This document shows positions 15,220 through 23,313 of a stretch of 24,236 bases of DNA, piece after piece. The stretch covers positions 1 through 24,236 of the IMG/VR virus record IMGVR_UViG_3300003688_000004, one strand, 5' to 3'. This DNA comes from a virus. The position numbers and the translations under genes are program-made. Within the stretch, counting starts at the first letter, position 1. Every line of letters begins with the position of its first letter. The notes beneath the pieces are model-generated. The model had not been told where the DNA came from and made no database searches. It was given only the letters and a program-made list of their open reading frames with translations.

Positions 15220-15591
15220 AGGGTCAAGCAATCGTAATGATGCTCTTTCTCTTAATGTTAGATGTAAATGTGCTCCCGTTGAATTGCCTGTATTTCCTGT
15301 ATAAGCAAACACTTCCCCCTTCTTTACTATTGCGTTGATATGCACTGGAACCCTTGATAAATGGGCTAATCCGTAGATATATTTATCATCTGCTACTTTC
15401 ATCTGCAATCCGCCAATATGGTCTTGCCAAACATTTAGCACCACTAAATCAGTATGTGCCGTGATTGGCGTGCCAATGGGCGTTGCAATATCTACGCCGT
15501 TGTGAAACTCTTTTCGCAAAGAGATAGGATGTGTCCTTTCGCCGAACGGCGAAGTAATGCGATATGTTTTAAGCAATTCATTTATAGTCAT
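14755..15591 (-). CDS. M23 endolysin fused in frame to a spanin-like lipoprotein
   Basis: A 278-residue frame with two distinct parts. Residues 1-125 form an M23 (LytM-type) peptidase: SPFGERTHPI, then FHNGVDIATPIGTPI with His30 and Asp34, LAHLSR with His77, and GAHLHLTL with His108 and His110. These zinc and catalytic residues cut peptide cross-bridges of the cell wall. The domain closes normally at RLLDPL. Residues 126-141 then form a lipoprotein signal (KHIKILMLFIAMFLFS) ending in Cys142. A beta-rich segment with repeated DTIY/DTI follows, and a C-terminal membrane span at 254-275. This second part has the layout of a unimolecular spanin. No stop separates the parts. The holin lies two genes upstream, making a lysis cassette. 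Confidence 0.8.
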   Translation of the reverse strand: MTINELLKTYRITSPFGERTHPISLRKEFHNGVDIATPIGTPITAHTDLVVLNVWQDHIGGLQMKVADDKYIYGLAHLSRVPVHINAIVKKGEVFAYTGNTGNSTGAHLHLTLRERASLRLLDPLKHIKILMLFIAMFLFSCSAERYIDKAVMKRSPKFVLEYTISKYGDSYLTRIRDTIIDTIYTQGFKFDTLLIGKVIDTITINKNNAIIKIFKHYDTIYTAVEVKRDTIYRIVYRDRYIAEKQQLEKKNNYSILYIILASVVITLIILTTIAKMK

Positions 15592-15863
15592 AATTTTCTT
15601 ATTTCAATCTTTGTCTGTTCATCCGCAATTGCAATTATTTTTTGTTCAGTTAGTTTGCAACCGCAGTTATGGTAAAGTGTTTTTAAATGTTTAAATTTTA
15701 TTATTGTCGCACTGCCATTGATTATTGAAATAGTATATCTTCCATTAGTTCCATCAATGATTTGCATTATTACATCAAATACGCCATCATTTACTATTGC
15801 AGTGTCTTCGCTGAATTCAGTAATGTTTTCATTGATTATTTGAATTGTCGTTACCGATTGCAT
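15588..15863 (-). CDS. Small hypothetical protein in lysis cassette
   Basis: A 91-residue protein with alternating strands (TTIQIINENITEF, then NGRYTISIINGSATIIKFKHL) and two close Cys (NCGC, 66-69). No family or signal peptide is recognised. The only early start is ATG at 15863, which gives a 35-nt overlap with the holin gene; the next Met is residue 33. It overlaps the endolysin start by 4 nt. Sitting between holin and endolysin, it could be a lysis regulator or an unrelated structural protein; the sequence does not decide. Confidence 0.6.
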   Translation of the reverse strand: MQSVTTIQIINENITEFSEDTAIVNDGVFDVIMQIIDGTNGRYTISIINGSATIIKFKHLKTLYHNCGCKLTEQKIIAIADEQTKIEIRKL

Positions 15864-16326
15864 TCTTAATATCCTTTATGTTGTCGTATATTTCTTTGAT
15901 ATCTTTTTTGTATTTGAATTGTCTTTTTATTTTGTCAATCATTGATTGCAGAATATCTGTTTGATAAATTATTTCTAAATTCTCTTTAATTGAAATCGCT
16001 TCAACAATTGCACCCAAAAACACAAGCGGCTTCACTACATCAACTCCTGCGTAGTGCTTAATGAATATGCCTAAAATAGCCACAACTAAAAACATAATCA
16101 ACTTAAATGAAATGCCAAATGCTAATCTAATTGATGTTATTTTTATCTTTCTCTTTATTGAAGCAATAATGCCTAATACCGTATCAATCATCATCAAAAT
16201 AAAAAAAGTAACTACTACATCTTTTTCTTTTAGTAGCAATGATACTAACCAAGAATATAAAAACATTATTGAAATACCAATAAATTCAAGCAAATTAGCA
16301 AGTATATGTTTTATTTTTTCATTCAT
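15829..16326 (-). CDS. Phage holin (phage_holin_4-like)
   Basis: A 165-residue membrane protein with about four hydrophobic spans (near 16-32, 37-57, 69-90 and 95-113) and a charged Lys/Asp-rich cytoplasmic tail (130-165). Features shared with the phage_holin_4 (Cph1/TcdE-like) family are MIDTVLGIIASIKRK (46-60) after the second span and EAISIKENLE (109-118) after the last. Holins open the inner membrane at a set time and release the endolysin. The endolysin here lacks an N-terminal signal peptide, so it would need this pore. It lies in the lysis cassette, 2 nt after the upstream gene. Confidence 0.82.
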   Translation of the reverse strand: MNEKIKHILANLLEFIGISIMFLYSWLVSLLLKEKDVVVTFFILMMIDTVLGIIASIKRKIKITSIRLAFGISFKLIMFLVVAILGIFIKHYAGVDVVKPLVFLGAIVEAISIKENLEIIYQTDILQSMIDKIKRQFKYKKDIKEIYDNIKDIKNAIGNDNSNNQ

Positions 16327-16328
16327 AG

Positions 16329-16793
16329 TTAATTCTTTAAGTATTCATTGATGTATTCAATAGTCGCTGAATTGCTTGCTAAATCAAGCAAAGCATCGTA
16401 ATTGTTTTTGAACACATATTCATTAAAATAAAAATAATTAGTAATTAAAACATTAAAAATATCCTCATCGTTCTTTCTGCAATAAGTGATAAATCTTTGA
16501 TAGCATTTGTTTCTTTCCTCCTGCGAACGCTTAAAGTATTCAGTTAGTATATCTATATCATTTGAATGATTGCCTATTTTAAATATGTTCGCAATTTCAC
16601 CATCCACCTGCTTCCCGCATTCTTTCAGCAATCTGCGACATTGTATGAATGATATCTCACCACGCATATACATTTCGTATATCCACTGCGGCTCGCAATC
16701 TTTTACATCAATTGCTTCTCCTCTTATTATACCTTCGTAAGTGCCGTATTCTGCGTAAATTGATACAAAATCTTTATACTTAAATAACTGCAT
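16329..16793 (-). CDS. Hypothetical protein between fibre and holin
   Basis: A 154-residue, mostly helical protein rich in Tyr, Phe, Asn and Ile, with three Cys in the first 70 residues and one near 97. No family is recognised and no membrane span or signal is visible. It lies right after the tail fibre gene (11-nt gap) and before the holin, so a fibre assembly factor is one option, but nothing in the sequence shows it. Confidence 0.6.
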   Translation of the reverse strand: MQLFKYKDFVSIYAEYGTYEGIIRGEAIDVKDCEPQWIYEMYMRGEISFIQCRRLLKECGKQVDGEIANIFKIGNHSNDIDILTEYFKRSQEERNKCYQRFITYCRKNDEDIFNVLITNYFYFNEYVFKNNYDALLDLASNSATIEYINEYLKN

Positions 16794-16804
16794 AGCTTTT
16801 TATT

Positions 16805-17830
16805 TTATATAGTTGATAAAATTCTTTGACCTAAAAGTAAAATATACAAAGTAGATCCTGCAAAATTAGGAAAACCCAAATTACTTGGAAGGGACGATTG
16901 ATTGGTCAAATATAAAAGAGATTGATTTGAATAATTATTATCCATAATGTAAGCTATTTGATTAAAATGATTTATATAATTAAGTTGAAAGTTACTACCA
17001 AATGGCACTACTTGCCTAAACGCAAACAGATATATTCCGCTTGGTAATGTAACCACTGTTTGCAACGGAAAGAAATTCACACCGGCTGTTATTGCAGATA
17101 AATTAGTTCTTGCAACTAATGTATTTTGTCTTGTCTGAAAATTTGGTTGATAAATCCCTATTTCTGCTTGAACTGCCCCCCCTGAATTATTGTGTACCGG
17201 TGTAAATATTCCTAATTGTTCAATAGTCATAGGTTCGGTAAGAAATCCAAACGAACCTCTAATTTCGTTTGAGAAAGAAAGCGTTATATTAGCATACGTC
17301 TGCCCCAAAACAGAATGCGTAATATCTTTCCCTGTTGCTGTGTTCCTGCCGAAAATTCCACTATATCCGCTAATTGAAACATCGCCGTAGTTTTTATTTA
17401 TCCACCACTTTAAATTCTTTAATGTAGTTACTCCATCTCCAACCTTGTAGCAATTAGTGTCTTCTTGTAGATATACTATCGTATTCTTGCGTAAAACATT
17501 ATTCGCATTCGCTTGAAACCAAGCGATGTTGCGAATAATTACAACATCTCCCGCTTGCCAACTCGTGCCGTCGTGAATAAAAACATCTCCCTTTGAACCT
17601 GTTGGAAAATCAGCAATATCAGCCAACTGATGCGTATGCGAAGATGGTGGAAATGTTGATGGCTTATTAGTAATATCAGCCCAATCAACTGAACCTCCGC
17701 CAAAATAACTTTTCATATTTACCGCAGAAATACTGCGGTTGTCAAGGGAAACACTATCCCTTATGACAAATAAATCTGCATCGTTTAAATTATTCTTTTG
17801 TATTAACTGCGAAATTTTTTTTGCACTCAT
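16805..17830 (-). CDS. Tail fibre / receptor-binding protein
   Basis: A 341-residue protein built like a phage fibre. The N-terminal attachment part (1-45) has KISQLIQKNNLNDADLFVI. Then comes the fibre signature DWADITNKPSTFPPSSHTHQLADI (49-72), with the typical KPSTFPPS and HTH, and the short motif CYKVGDGVTTLKNLKWW (127-143), the G-D-G-x-T unit of many fibre and tropism proteins. The rest (150-341) is beta-rich and Asn/Gly/Ser-rich and probably forms the receptor-binding head. It lies between tail terminator and lysis genes, away from the other tail genes. It would be among the fastest-changing genes of the phage. Confidence 0.75.
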   Translation of the reverse strand: MSAKKISQLIQKNNLNDADLFVIRDSVSLDNRSISAVNMKSYFGGGSVDWADITNKPSTFPPSSHTHQLADIADFPTGSKGDVFIHDGTSWQAGDVVIIRNIAWFQANANNVLRKNTIVYLQEDTNCYKVGDGVTTLKNLKWWINKNYGDVSISGYSGIFGRNTATGKDITHSVLGQTYANITLSFSNEIRGSFGFLTEPMTIEQLGIFTPVHNNSGGAVQAEIGIYQPNFQTRQNTLVARTNLSAITAGVNFFPLQTVVTLPSGIYLFAFRQVVPFGSNFQLNYINHFNQIAYIMDNNYSNQSLLYLTNQSSLPSNLGFPNFAGSTLYILLLGQRILSTI

Positions 17831-17833
17831 AGT

Positions 17834-18331
17834 TTAAAATTCTAAAAGTAATGGAAAATTATTTTCAAGTAACACCACGCCAGGCGGCATTTGATAAGGT
17901 ATTCCGCAAGCGTCTAATTCATTAGGCACTTTAATGCTTACTCTCGTCAGCCAACCAACTACTATATCATCGTTGAAGTTATCTCTTACATCATCAATTG
18001 AAAGATTAGCACCATTCACTATTCCCATTGTCGCATAAGATTTCAACTCTACCTCTGCAATAATATCAAGTAACACTTGTCTTGCATTCTCTAATACTAT
18101 TAAATCATTTTCATTTTGCTTATCAACCTTATCAAGAACTACTAATTGAAAATTAAAAGTGTTTGAAGCCCTTGAAATATCAACACTTTCAGGTGCCATC
18201 AATACTGCAATGTATTCAACATCTTTTTTTGTTGCAATCTTATCTAAATAATCAAAATGAAATGACTGCACTTGCGAATGTGCAGTGCAAATCGTTTCAA
18301 ACAAATTCTTTATGTCTAATAGAGTAGCCAT
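17834..18331 (-). CDS. Putative tail terminator/completion protein
   Basis: A 165-residue protein with an alpha/beta pattern: a start helix, strands FNFQLVVLDKV (99-109 region of the fold), a helix with NARQVLLDIIAEV, and an end VVGWLTRVSIKVPNELDACGIP. The final G-W-x-x-x-x-x-x-x-P-x-x-x-x-x-C pattern resembles tail terminator-like proteins of Bacteroidetes phages, which cap the tail tube and join it to the head. Its place after the connector gene, overlapping it by 16 nt, agrees. The assignment is by pattern and position. Confidence 0.5.
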   Translation of the reverse strand: MATLLDIKNLFETICTAHSQVQSFHFDYLDKIATKKDVEYIAVLMAPESVDISRASNTFNFQLVVLDKVDKQNENDLIVLENARQVLLDIIAEVELKSYATMGIVNGANLSIDDVRDNFNDDIVVGWLTRVSIKVPNELDACGIPYQMPPGVVLLENNFPLLLEF

Positions 18332-18903
18332 CTCTTGTAATAGTAGTTATCATTGCTTCTATTTAAATTCTTTAATCTATCAACCATAAACTGCTTTCCA
18401 CTTAAATTAAGCGTATTGCTTGATGAATAAGCGTTCAAACGACCTATCATTTGAGAAATATCATCTATGTTTAAGTAATCAGCATATTGCGTTTTATTTG
18501 CAATCAAATACCGCAACATTCTTTGTGCGTAGAAATCTGCCATATTCTTTAATTCCTCCCGCATATCGTCTAAATCCTTGCTATCAACCGCTGTGCTTCT
18601 ATCAGTATTCTTCGTAACAATGCCTGCCGCAGTAATGCGGTTATTCAAATATAGCGGTAAATAATAAAGTGAATATCTTATCAATGCGGGCAATAAGTAA
18701 TCATCAAGTAATGTTATATTTTGTGCAGTCAATGTATTTGTCTGCACCTGTGTTTTCAAGGTTTTCAAATACTTTGTGCCAATCAACTCTTGTATGTTTA
18801 TCTCTTGTGCGTCAGTAATTGCATTAACAATCAATGTATCATCAACATTGTTATCAACTAAATAATTGTCTTTAATGTATTTTGGTGATACTAACAAAAT
18901 CAT
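18316..18903 (-). CDS. Head-tail connector (DUF6712-like)
   Basis: A 195-residue, mostly helical protein. The start (LVSPKYIKDNYLVDNNVDD), then AITDAQEINIQELIGTKYL (28-46), a central PALIRYSLYYLPLYLNNRITAAGI and a helix MADFYAQRMLRYLI match the pattern of DUF6712-type proteins in Bacteroidetes phages, regarded as head-completion or adaptor proteins. It lies between the prohead protease and the tail terminator and overlaps the protease gene by 4 nt, a normal place for an adaptor. Confidence 0.65.
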   Translation of the reverse strand: MILLVSPKYIKDNYLVDNNVDDTLIVNAITDAQEINIQELIGTKYLKTLKTQVQTNTLTAQNITLLDDYLLPALIRYSLYYLPLYLNNRITAAGIVTKNTDRSTAVDSKDLDDMREELKNMADFYAQRMLRYLIANKTQYADYLNIDDISQMIGRLNAYSSSNTLNLSGKQFMVDRLKNLNRSNDNYYYKRWLLY

Positions 18904-19487
18904 AATTCAAATAATTTTAGTAAGTTATTCAATCTTTCAATATCGCTGTTTGCCGCAATTGGCGTGGCTTCTGCGGTGCTATCATCTTTCACGAGTTTAA
19001 ATAATCCTTCAATACTTATGCCAACCACCTCTTTATTCTTAATCATTTGCCACGCTTCATCGTTCAATACTTTTGCAACTATAAACAAAGTGTTGTTCGG
19101 TAAATCGCTGAAATACTGCGGGTTTTCAATGCCTGCGTCTTTGTCGCTGACAAAGACACTTTCTAAAAACACATCATCAAAAATTTTTGATGTATGTTCA
19201 AAATTAAAAATAATTTGCTTGCCAATTATTTTTTGTGCTACTAATTTTATTTGTTCTGGCTCAATAGTTACATAGTATTCGCCGATTTCATCATCATACC
19301 GATAAATCAATTTATTTGGTATCAATAGCGGTGAGACAATTATTCTCTTATCATCATTGAAATAAATCTTTTTCTTTTGGTCCTTAAATGCAATAAAATT
19401 TACACCGATGGCAGGTGCATCGGTCAATGCAATCGCTTGTATTTCGCCGTTTTCATCAACAACCATTTTGTAAATTGGTAATGCCAT
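18900..19487 (-). CDS. Prohead protease (XkdF-like)
   Basis: A 195-residue protein. Markers seen in XkdF-like prohead proteases are DAPAIGVNFIAF (23-34), a long strand pair with VSPLLIPNKLIYR (51-63), His98 in NFEHTSK, ES near 109-110, and VVGISIEGLF (154-163) with Ser158. The His and the Ser in a G-x-S-x-E-G context are the likely catalytic pair. Such proteases cut the scaffold and capsid N-termini during maturation. The gene follows the portal directly. Capsid and scaffold genes lie upstream of the portal, a different order from the usual portal-protease-capsid. Confidence 0.75.
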   Translation of the reverse strand: MALPIYKMVVDENGEIQAIALTDAPAIGVNFIAFKDQKKKIYFNDDKRIIVSPLLIPNKLIYRYDDEIGEYYVTIEPEQIKLVAQKIIGKQIIFNFEHTSKIFDDVFLESVFVSDKDAGIENPQYFSDLPNNTLFIVAKVLNDEAWQMIKNKEVVGISIEGLFKLVKDDSTAEATPIAANSDIERLNNLLKLFEL

Positions 19488-19494
19488 AGTGTTT

Positions 19495-21234
19495 TTATTT
19501 AATGAATAGGTGCTGTTTCCAATTGTGTCTGCAATGCGGAATGCTTATTTCCGTGCCTTTCACACGATACCAACCGCCACGCATACTCCAAACATCGTAA
19601 CCCACTCTTTCGCTTATTTTATCAATATCTTCACGCCTCCATAGTTTTCCTTCTCTTTTCCTTCTTTCGCTTTCAGCCATTAGTTTTTTGCAAAATTCTC
19701 TTGAAGTTTTTTTATCACTATCGTCAAAGCCGTAAATCCACTCGTAAGAATATCGTATTTCTTTCTTTATTATATCATTATTTTCATTCACCACTTTCAA
19801 TCCCTTCGGTGTCAAGCCGTTCTCATCAATGTATCCATCATCCTTCAACAACTGCAAATACTCTTTTGTCAATGTCGCTGAAATGCCCACTATTCCTGAT
19901 AAAAGACGTATATCTTTCATCAATGATTTGTCTCTTAATATCCATTTAAGTATTTCTAATTCTATCTCACCAATCGCTTGCTTGAATTTAAGCAATATCC
20001 TTGCTTCGCTTTCCTTCGTGGGCTTCTCAACAACATCATCAACTTGATGAAATTTGACTTCTTTCAAAACGGGAGTTTCCACTTCTTTCAATAACTCCAC
20101 CGCTTTCATCTTTATTTGCTCAATGTCTTGCTTTTGCTCCGCTGAAAGTGGCGAATATCCTAATGATTGCCGTATCTCATCTATTGTCAATATACCTTTT
20201 AATTCGCTGATATCACGAGTGATTATATCGTTATCTTTCACTTCAAACTTTCCAAACAACTTAAACAAATGTTCATCTATCTCTTGTCTTTTCGGCAATA
20301 CATAAGTGGTTTTGAATAAATTCCAAGCGTCAATCATTTCATTCCTTCCGCCCAATTGCCCTTCTACACGAACGCCAAACAACATCGGTGATGTTATTCT
20401 ATGTGCAATGAAAATCTCTTGCTGAACCGCATTATTCAAGGTATCAAAGATGGCTCCTATATCTTGCTGATCAATCTTTTCAACACTTATCTTTTCTTCG
20501 GGTCTAACAAATGTATTAAGCAAGAAACCTCCTGCTTGTTCATCTCCGCTAAATAGCGATGCAATCTGTTCTTCAATGAAATCTCTTTCCTCATTTGTCT
20601 GCTTTTTCGCAGGTATTGAAATGATGAAGTTCGCAGAAAATCCTCTGCGAACGCTGTTATTCCAATAATTAGATATGCGATAGTCCAATTCAATATACTG
20701 CAAAGCCCCGATGTAATCAGGCACAGGATAGATATTTGAATAGCCAATGTTTTCAATTAAATACACTGAATACTTCTCTATTTCATTCGCTTGAAAGACG
20801 GGCAATTCAACATACTTGCAACTTGCATTATTGCTGTATTTGAACACTTCTTTTGAATTTACCCATTTGTCCTTAAATGCTACTGCTACTTTACTTTCAT
20901 CGTCTTTTATTTTTCTTATGCTTGAATAATTCAAATACTGAACATCTACTATTTTACCATTTAAGTCCTTTTCAATAAGCATCGCACAACCGCCAAATAC
21001 TAAATAATCCTTTATCATTCTTTTTCTTACATCATTAAACTGAAAGTCGCTAATTCCCGCAATTGCAAGCGTTTTCCCGTCTATCAACGCTTGATGCTTG
21101 CTTGATGAATGATATAAATCAATTAAGTATTGAAAGAACTCATTTCTCCCGCCGTAGTAAAGCACTTTGCCACTTTCCTTGACAACAGGCGTGGCTACGC
21201 TTTGCATTTTTATTTGTTTCAAAATCTCTTTCAT
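19495..21234 (-). CDS. Portal protein with extra C-terminal domains
   Basis: A 579-residue protein. Residues 1-370 are a phage portal: an early KVLYYGG, the stem and wing region, and ITSPMLFGVRVEGQLGGRNE (280-299), followed by a helix that matches PBSX/HK97-type portals. Portals form the dodecameric ring through which DNA is packed by the terminase. Beyond a linker, residues about 424-482 read as a winged helix (ILKWILRDKSLMKDIRLLSG, then TLTKEYLQLLKDDGYIDE). The end (495-579) holds SREFCKKLM, RGGWYR and PHCRHNWKQH, like MuF-type or CRH-type ends attached to some Bacteroidetes portals. The portal part is secure; the tail domains are inferred. Confidence 0.82.
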   Translation of the reverse strand: MKEILKQIKMQSVATPVVKESGKVLYYGGRNEFFQYLIDLYHSSSKHQALIDGKTLAIAGISDFQFNDVRKRMIKDYLVFGGCAMLIEKDLNGKIVDVQYLNYSSIRKIKDDESKVAVAFKDKWVNSKEVFKYSNNASCKYVELPVFQANEIEKYSVYLIENIGYSNIYPVPDYIGALQYIELDYRISNYWNNSVRRGFSANFIISIPAKKQTNEERDFIEEQIASLFSGDEQAGGFLLNTFVRPEEKISVEKIDQQDIGAIFDTLNNAVQQEIFIAHRITSPMLFGVRVEGQLGGRNEMIDAWNLFKTTYVLPKRQEIDEHLFKLFGKFEVKDNDIITRDISELKGILTIDEIRQSLGYSPLSAEQKQDIEQIKMKAVELLKEVETPVLKEVKFHQVDDVVEKPTKESEARILLKFKQAIGEIELEILKWILRDKSLMKDIRLLSGIVGISATLTKEYLQLLKDDGYIDENGLTPKGLKVVNENNDIIKKEIRYSYEWIYGFDDSDKKTSREFCKKLMAESERRKREGKLWRREDIDKISERVGYDVWSMRGGWYRVKGTEISIPHCRHNWKQHLFIK

Positions 21235-21566
21235 TTATAGTAAGTATTTGTGTTTGTCTTATTATACATCGTCGCTGTCGCAGTATTTACGCCGCATCTC
21301 GCAATCTGATATGCAACTAACTTATTATTGCTATCATATACTTTCACTTCATACATCTGTTCGCTTAATTGAATGTCGCTTGGTTCGTTGAATTGAAACA
21401 TCATAAAACGCGAAGGGCTTGCAGATATGTTTGCAACATTATTTATCGTTTGTATAACATTATCTGCAAGCCCTCTAAATTCAATCCTGTATGGTTGAGT
21501 AGTATCGTGATTTACATTGTTACTAATGATAAGAACATTAGTGGTGTTGCGTTGTAATTGAAGCAT
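21231..21566 (-). CDS. Small structural protein
   Basis: A 111-residue beta-rich protein rich in Asn and Thr. The part LSEQMYEVKVYDSNNKLVAYQIARCG (67-92) resembles small conserved proteins of Bacteroidetes phages with a strand-turn-strand ending in an I/L-x-x-G unit. Function is unknown. It lies between the probable tail tube and the portal, overlapping the portal gene by 4 nt, and a virion role is likely from context. Confidence 0.55.
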   Translation of the reverse strand: MLQLQRNTTNVLIISNNVNHDTTQPYRIEFRGLADNVIQTINNVANISASPSRFMMFQFNEPSDIQLSEQMYEVKVYDSNNKLVAYQIARCGVNTATATMYNKTNTNTYYK

Positions 21567-21584
21567 CTCATTTTAATTGATTAT

Positions 21585-22103
21585 TTAAGATTGAGTTAAG
21601 CTGTTATATTGAGATTCTGAAATTTCATAAATTGGATGAGTATCTTTATACTGCAATGTTACTTCATATCCATAGAAATCTCCGAAAGCCGTGCCAGTCG
21701 TGGCTTGCGTGGTGGTCATATACGCACCATAGAACAAGCCCATTAACAAGCACTTCCCTGCATTCGTCTTAATCGCTACTAATACATTGTTTTTTGCAAG
21801 CGTCTGCAACTCTTGTGAATTCGCAGCAGACAAGTTTTCTAACTTAAATTTCAATTCGTCTTGAAAAAATAAAGTAGCATTCTGTTCATTGACATTAGTA
21901 GTTTCAGTAAATGATGCGGTCTCTTGTCTAAATTGATATCTATACCATCCTGTTTCGCTTCCTGCTGCAATTGTTACTTGATTTCCCGCACTAATCGTGA
22001 AATCCGCAGGATTGATAGGAAGTGCTTTTATTTTCACTTCCTTTATTCCTCCTGCATATTCTTTGCATCCAAGCGTAAATCCTTGTGTCAAATTGCAAGG
22101 CAT
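21585..22103 (-). CDS. Probable major tail (tube) protein
   Basis: A 172-residue protein. The start MPCNLTQGFTLGCKEYAGGIKEV is the typical opening (C-x-L-T-x-G, C-K-x-x-x-G-G-I-K) of a structural protein common in Bacteroidetes phages. Residues 120-150 (LMGLFYGAYMTTTQATTGTAFGDFYGYEVTL) match its second conserved part, with the G-D-x-x-G-Y motif. The length and fold pattern suit a tail tube subunit, but these proteins are usually annotated only as structural. In this genome it lies right after the major capsid gene, not next to the other tail genes. Confidence 0.5.
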   Translation of the reverse strand: MPCNLTQGFTLGCKEYAGGIKEVKIKALPINPADFTISAGNQVTIAAGSETGWYRYQFRQETASFTETTNVNEQNATLFFQDELKFKLENLSAANSQELQTLAKNNVLVAIKTNAGKCLLMGLFYGAYMTTTQATTGTAFGDFYGYEVTLQYKDTHPIYEISESQYNSLTQS

Positions 22104-22137
22104 ATCTTTTTGTTTTATTTATTAGTTATTTAATTGA

Positions 22138-23109
22138 TTATGGTGTCAAGTGGAATTCGCTTACAAATGTAAAGTCCTTCACTCCTGCACCAATCTCGTA
22201 TTGAATGTCCATCACTAATTGCTTATGATAATCAGAATAAAACACTACTCTATCATCAAGCGAAATGTTATACGCTAATGTTAGATTGCCTCTGTAAGTC
22301 GCATAAATACATTGCTTCTTTGATAATGGTTGAGAAGGAACAGAATTTGAATTTAAACCACTCGTTGGCACAATCAACACTTCGGTGCCTGGATAATAGA
22401 ATGGCTTCAACGCACCATTTTCCGCCAATTGCGGGTCTGCTGTGTAATGGAAATAATTTGCATTACGCAACGCAATCGTCAATTTCCTTACTAATTCAGC
22501 AGGAACAAACACTACTAACTCTTGCCCTGTATAAACTGGCAACTTGCCAATCACTTCGTCCATTACGTTAATGATATTAGCAGTAGTTATCGTTTGTCCT
22601 GATGGCAAAGTGTTTTGATTTACCGCAGGAACATTTGTTTGCAATTGTTTTATCAATCCGTCAAACGCTTTGAAATCATTGGGAAATGCGGCAACTCCTG
22701 TATCTGACATCCACACTTGTCTTGATTGTTTCAATGCTACTTTAAGTAAAGCATTTTCAACAAGTGTGTCCAAAGCCGCAAATTCTTTGGGCATTTCAGT
22801 ATCGTTAGGCAACCATTGAGTTGCAAAGTATTGCTTCAATTGTTGCAAGCACCAAGTTTTGCGGATATTGAAGGGCTTTGTAGTAATAGTGAATTGTTTA
22901 ATCGTGTCTTGCCCTGTTGCATTGATATTGCAAGGATCTGTTGATGCAGTAACATCAGTGTCAATGACAGGTAGTTTAGTTATTTGACCTGACACATTAG
23001 TTACTTTATCAAAGTAATCAAGAGAGCCATCTCTTTCTATCGGCAACTGAATGATGTTGCCCGCTCTCTCCTCTATCCATTGATTAAGTAATGATAAATT
23101 GAATGCCAT
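22138..23109 (-). CDS. Major capsid protein
   Basis: A 323-residue protein with the pattern of a Bacteroidetes phage HK97-fold capsid: an early strand (KVTNVSGQITKLPVIDTDV), the helical spine region ALDTLVENALLKVALKQSRQVWMSDTG (about 112-138), a P-domain strand with ELVVFVPAELVRKLTIALRN (about 190-215), and a late beta region (FYYPGTEVLIVPTSGL). It makes the capsid shell. A scaffold gene with coiled coil lies upstream with one small gene between. There is no protease domain in the frame, as expected with the separate protease gene. Confidence 0.78.
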   Translation of the reverse strand: MAFNLSLLNQWIEERAGNIIQLPIERDGSLDYFDKVTNVSGQITKLPVIDTDVTASTDPCNINATGQDTIKQFTITTKPFNIRKTWCLQQLKQYFATQWLPNDTEMPKEFAALDTLVENALLKVALKQSRQVWMSDTGVAAFPNDFKAFDGLIKQLQTNVPAVNQNTLPSGQTITTANIINVMDEVIGKLPVYTGQELVVFVPAELVRKLTIALRNANYFHYTADPQLAENGALKPFYYPGTEVLIVPTSGLNSNSVPSQPLSKKQCIYATYRGNLTLAYNISLDDRVVFYSDYHKQLVMDIQYEIGAGVKDFTFVSEFHLTP

Positions 23110-23122
23110 TGTCTTTTAGTTT

Positions 23123-23302
23123 TTATTTGTTTGTTGTTTTTGTTTGTTGCTTTGTTTGATTTATTTTTGTTTTAATTGCTTCTAATTGTTGAGGTGTAAA
23201 TGAGTAGATTAAATTCTCATTGTATTGCCCCGAAAGTGCCTTTATTTCTGCACTTTCAAACTTCACTAATACTTCTGTATCACTTTGCGAAATGATTTGC
23301 AT
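23123..23302 (-). CDS. Small protein between scaffold and capsid genes
   Basis: A 59-residue frame starting with ATG at 23302 and ending TAA at 23123. It exactly fills the gap between scaffold (ends 23314) and capsid (starts 23109). The sequence has the parts VLVKFESAEIKALSGQYNEN, then LIYSFTPQQLEAI and a basic Gln/Lys/Thr-rich tail (KQQTKTTNK). No family is assigned. A coding role is supported by the exact fit, normal codon use and the well-formed strand/helix pattern. It may be a decoration or assembly factor. Confidence 0.6.
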   Translation of the reverse strand: MQIISQSDTEVLVKFESAEIKALSGQYNENLIYSFTPQQLEAIKTKINQTKQQTKTTNK

Positions 23303-23313
23303 AAACTAAAATT

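Noticed and set aside
16805-17830. Diversity-generating retroelement target in the tail fibre gene
   Set aside because: No reverse transcriptase, template repeat or near-identical second copy of the fibre end was seen in the window.
20487-20756. 89-codon minus-strand frame inside the portal gene
   Set aside because: It is in a different frame of a well-supported portal gene and shows no recognisable protein pattern.
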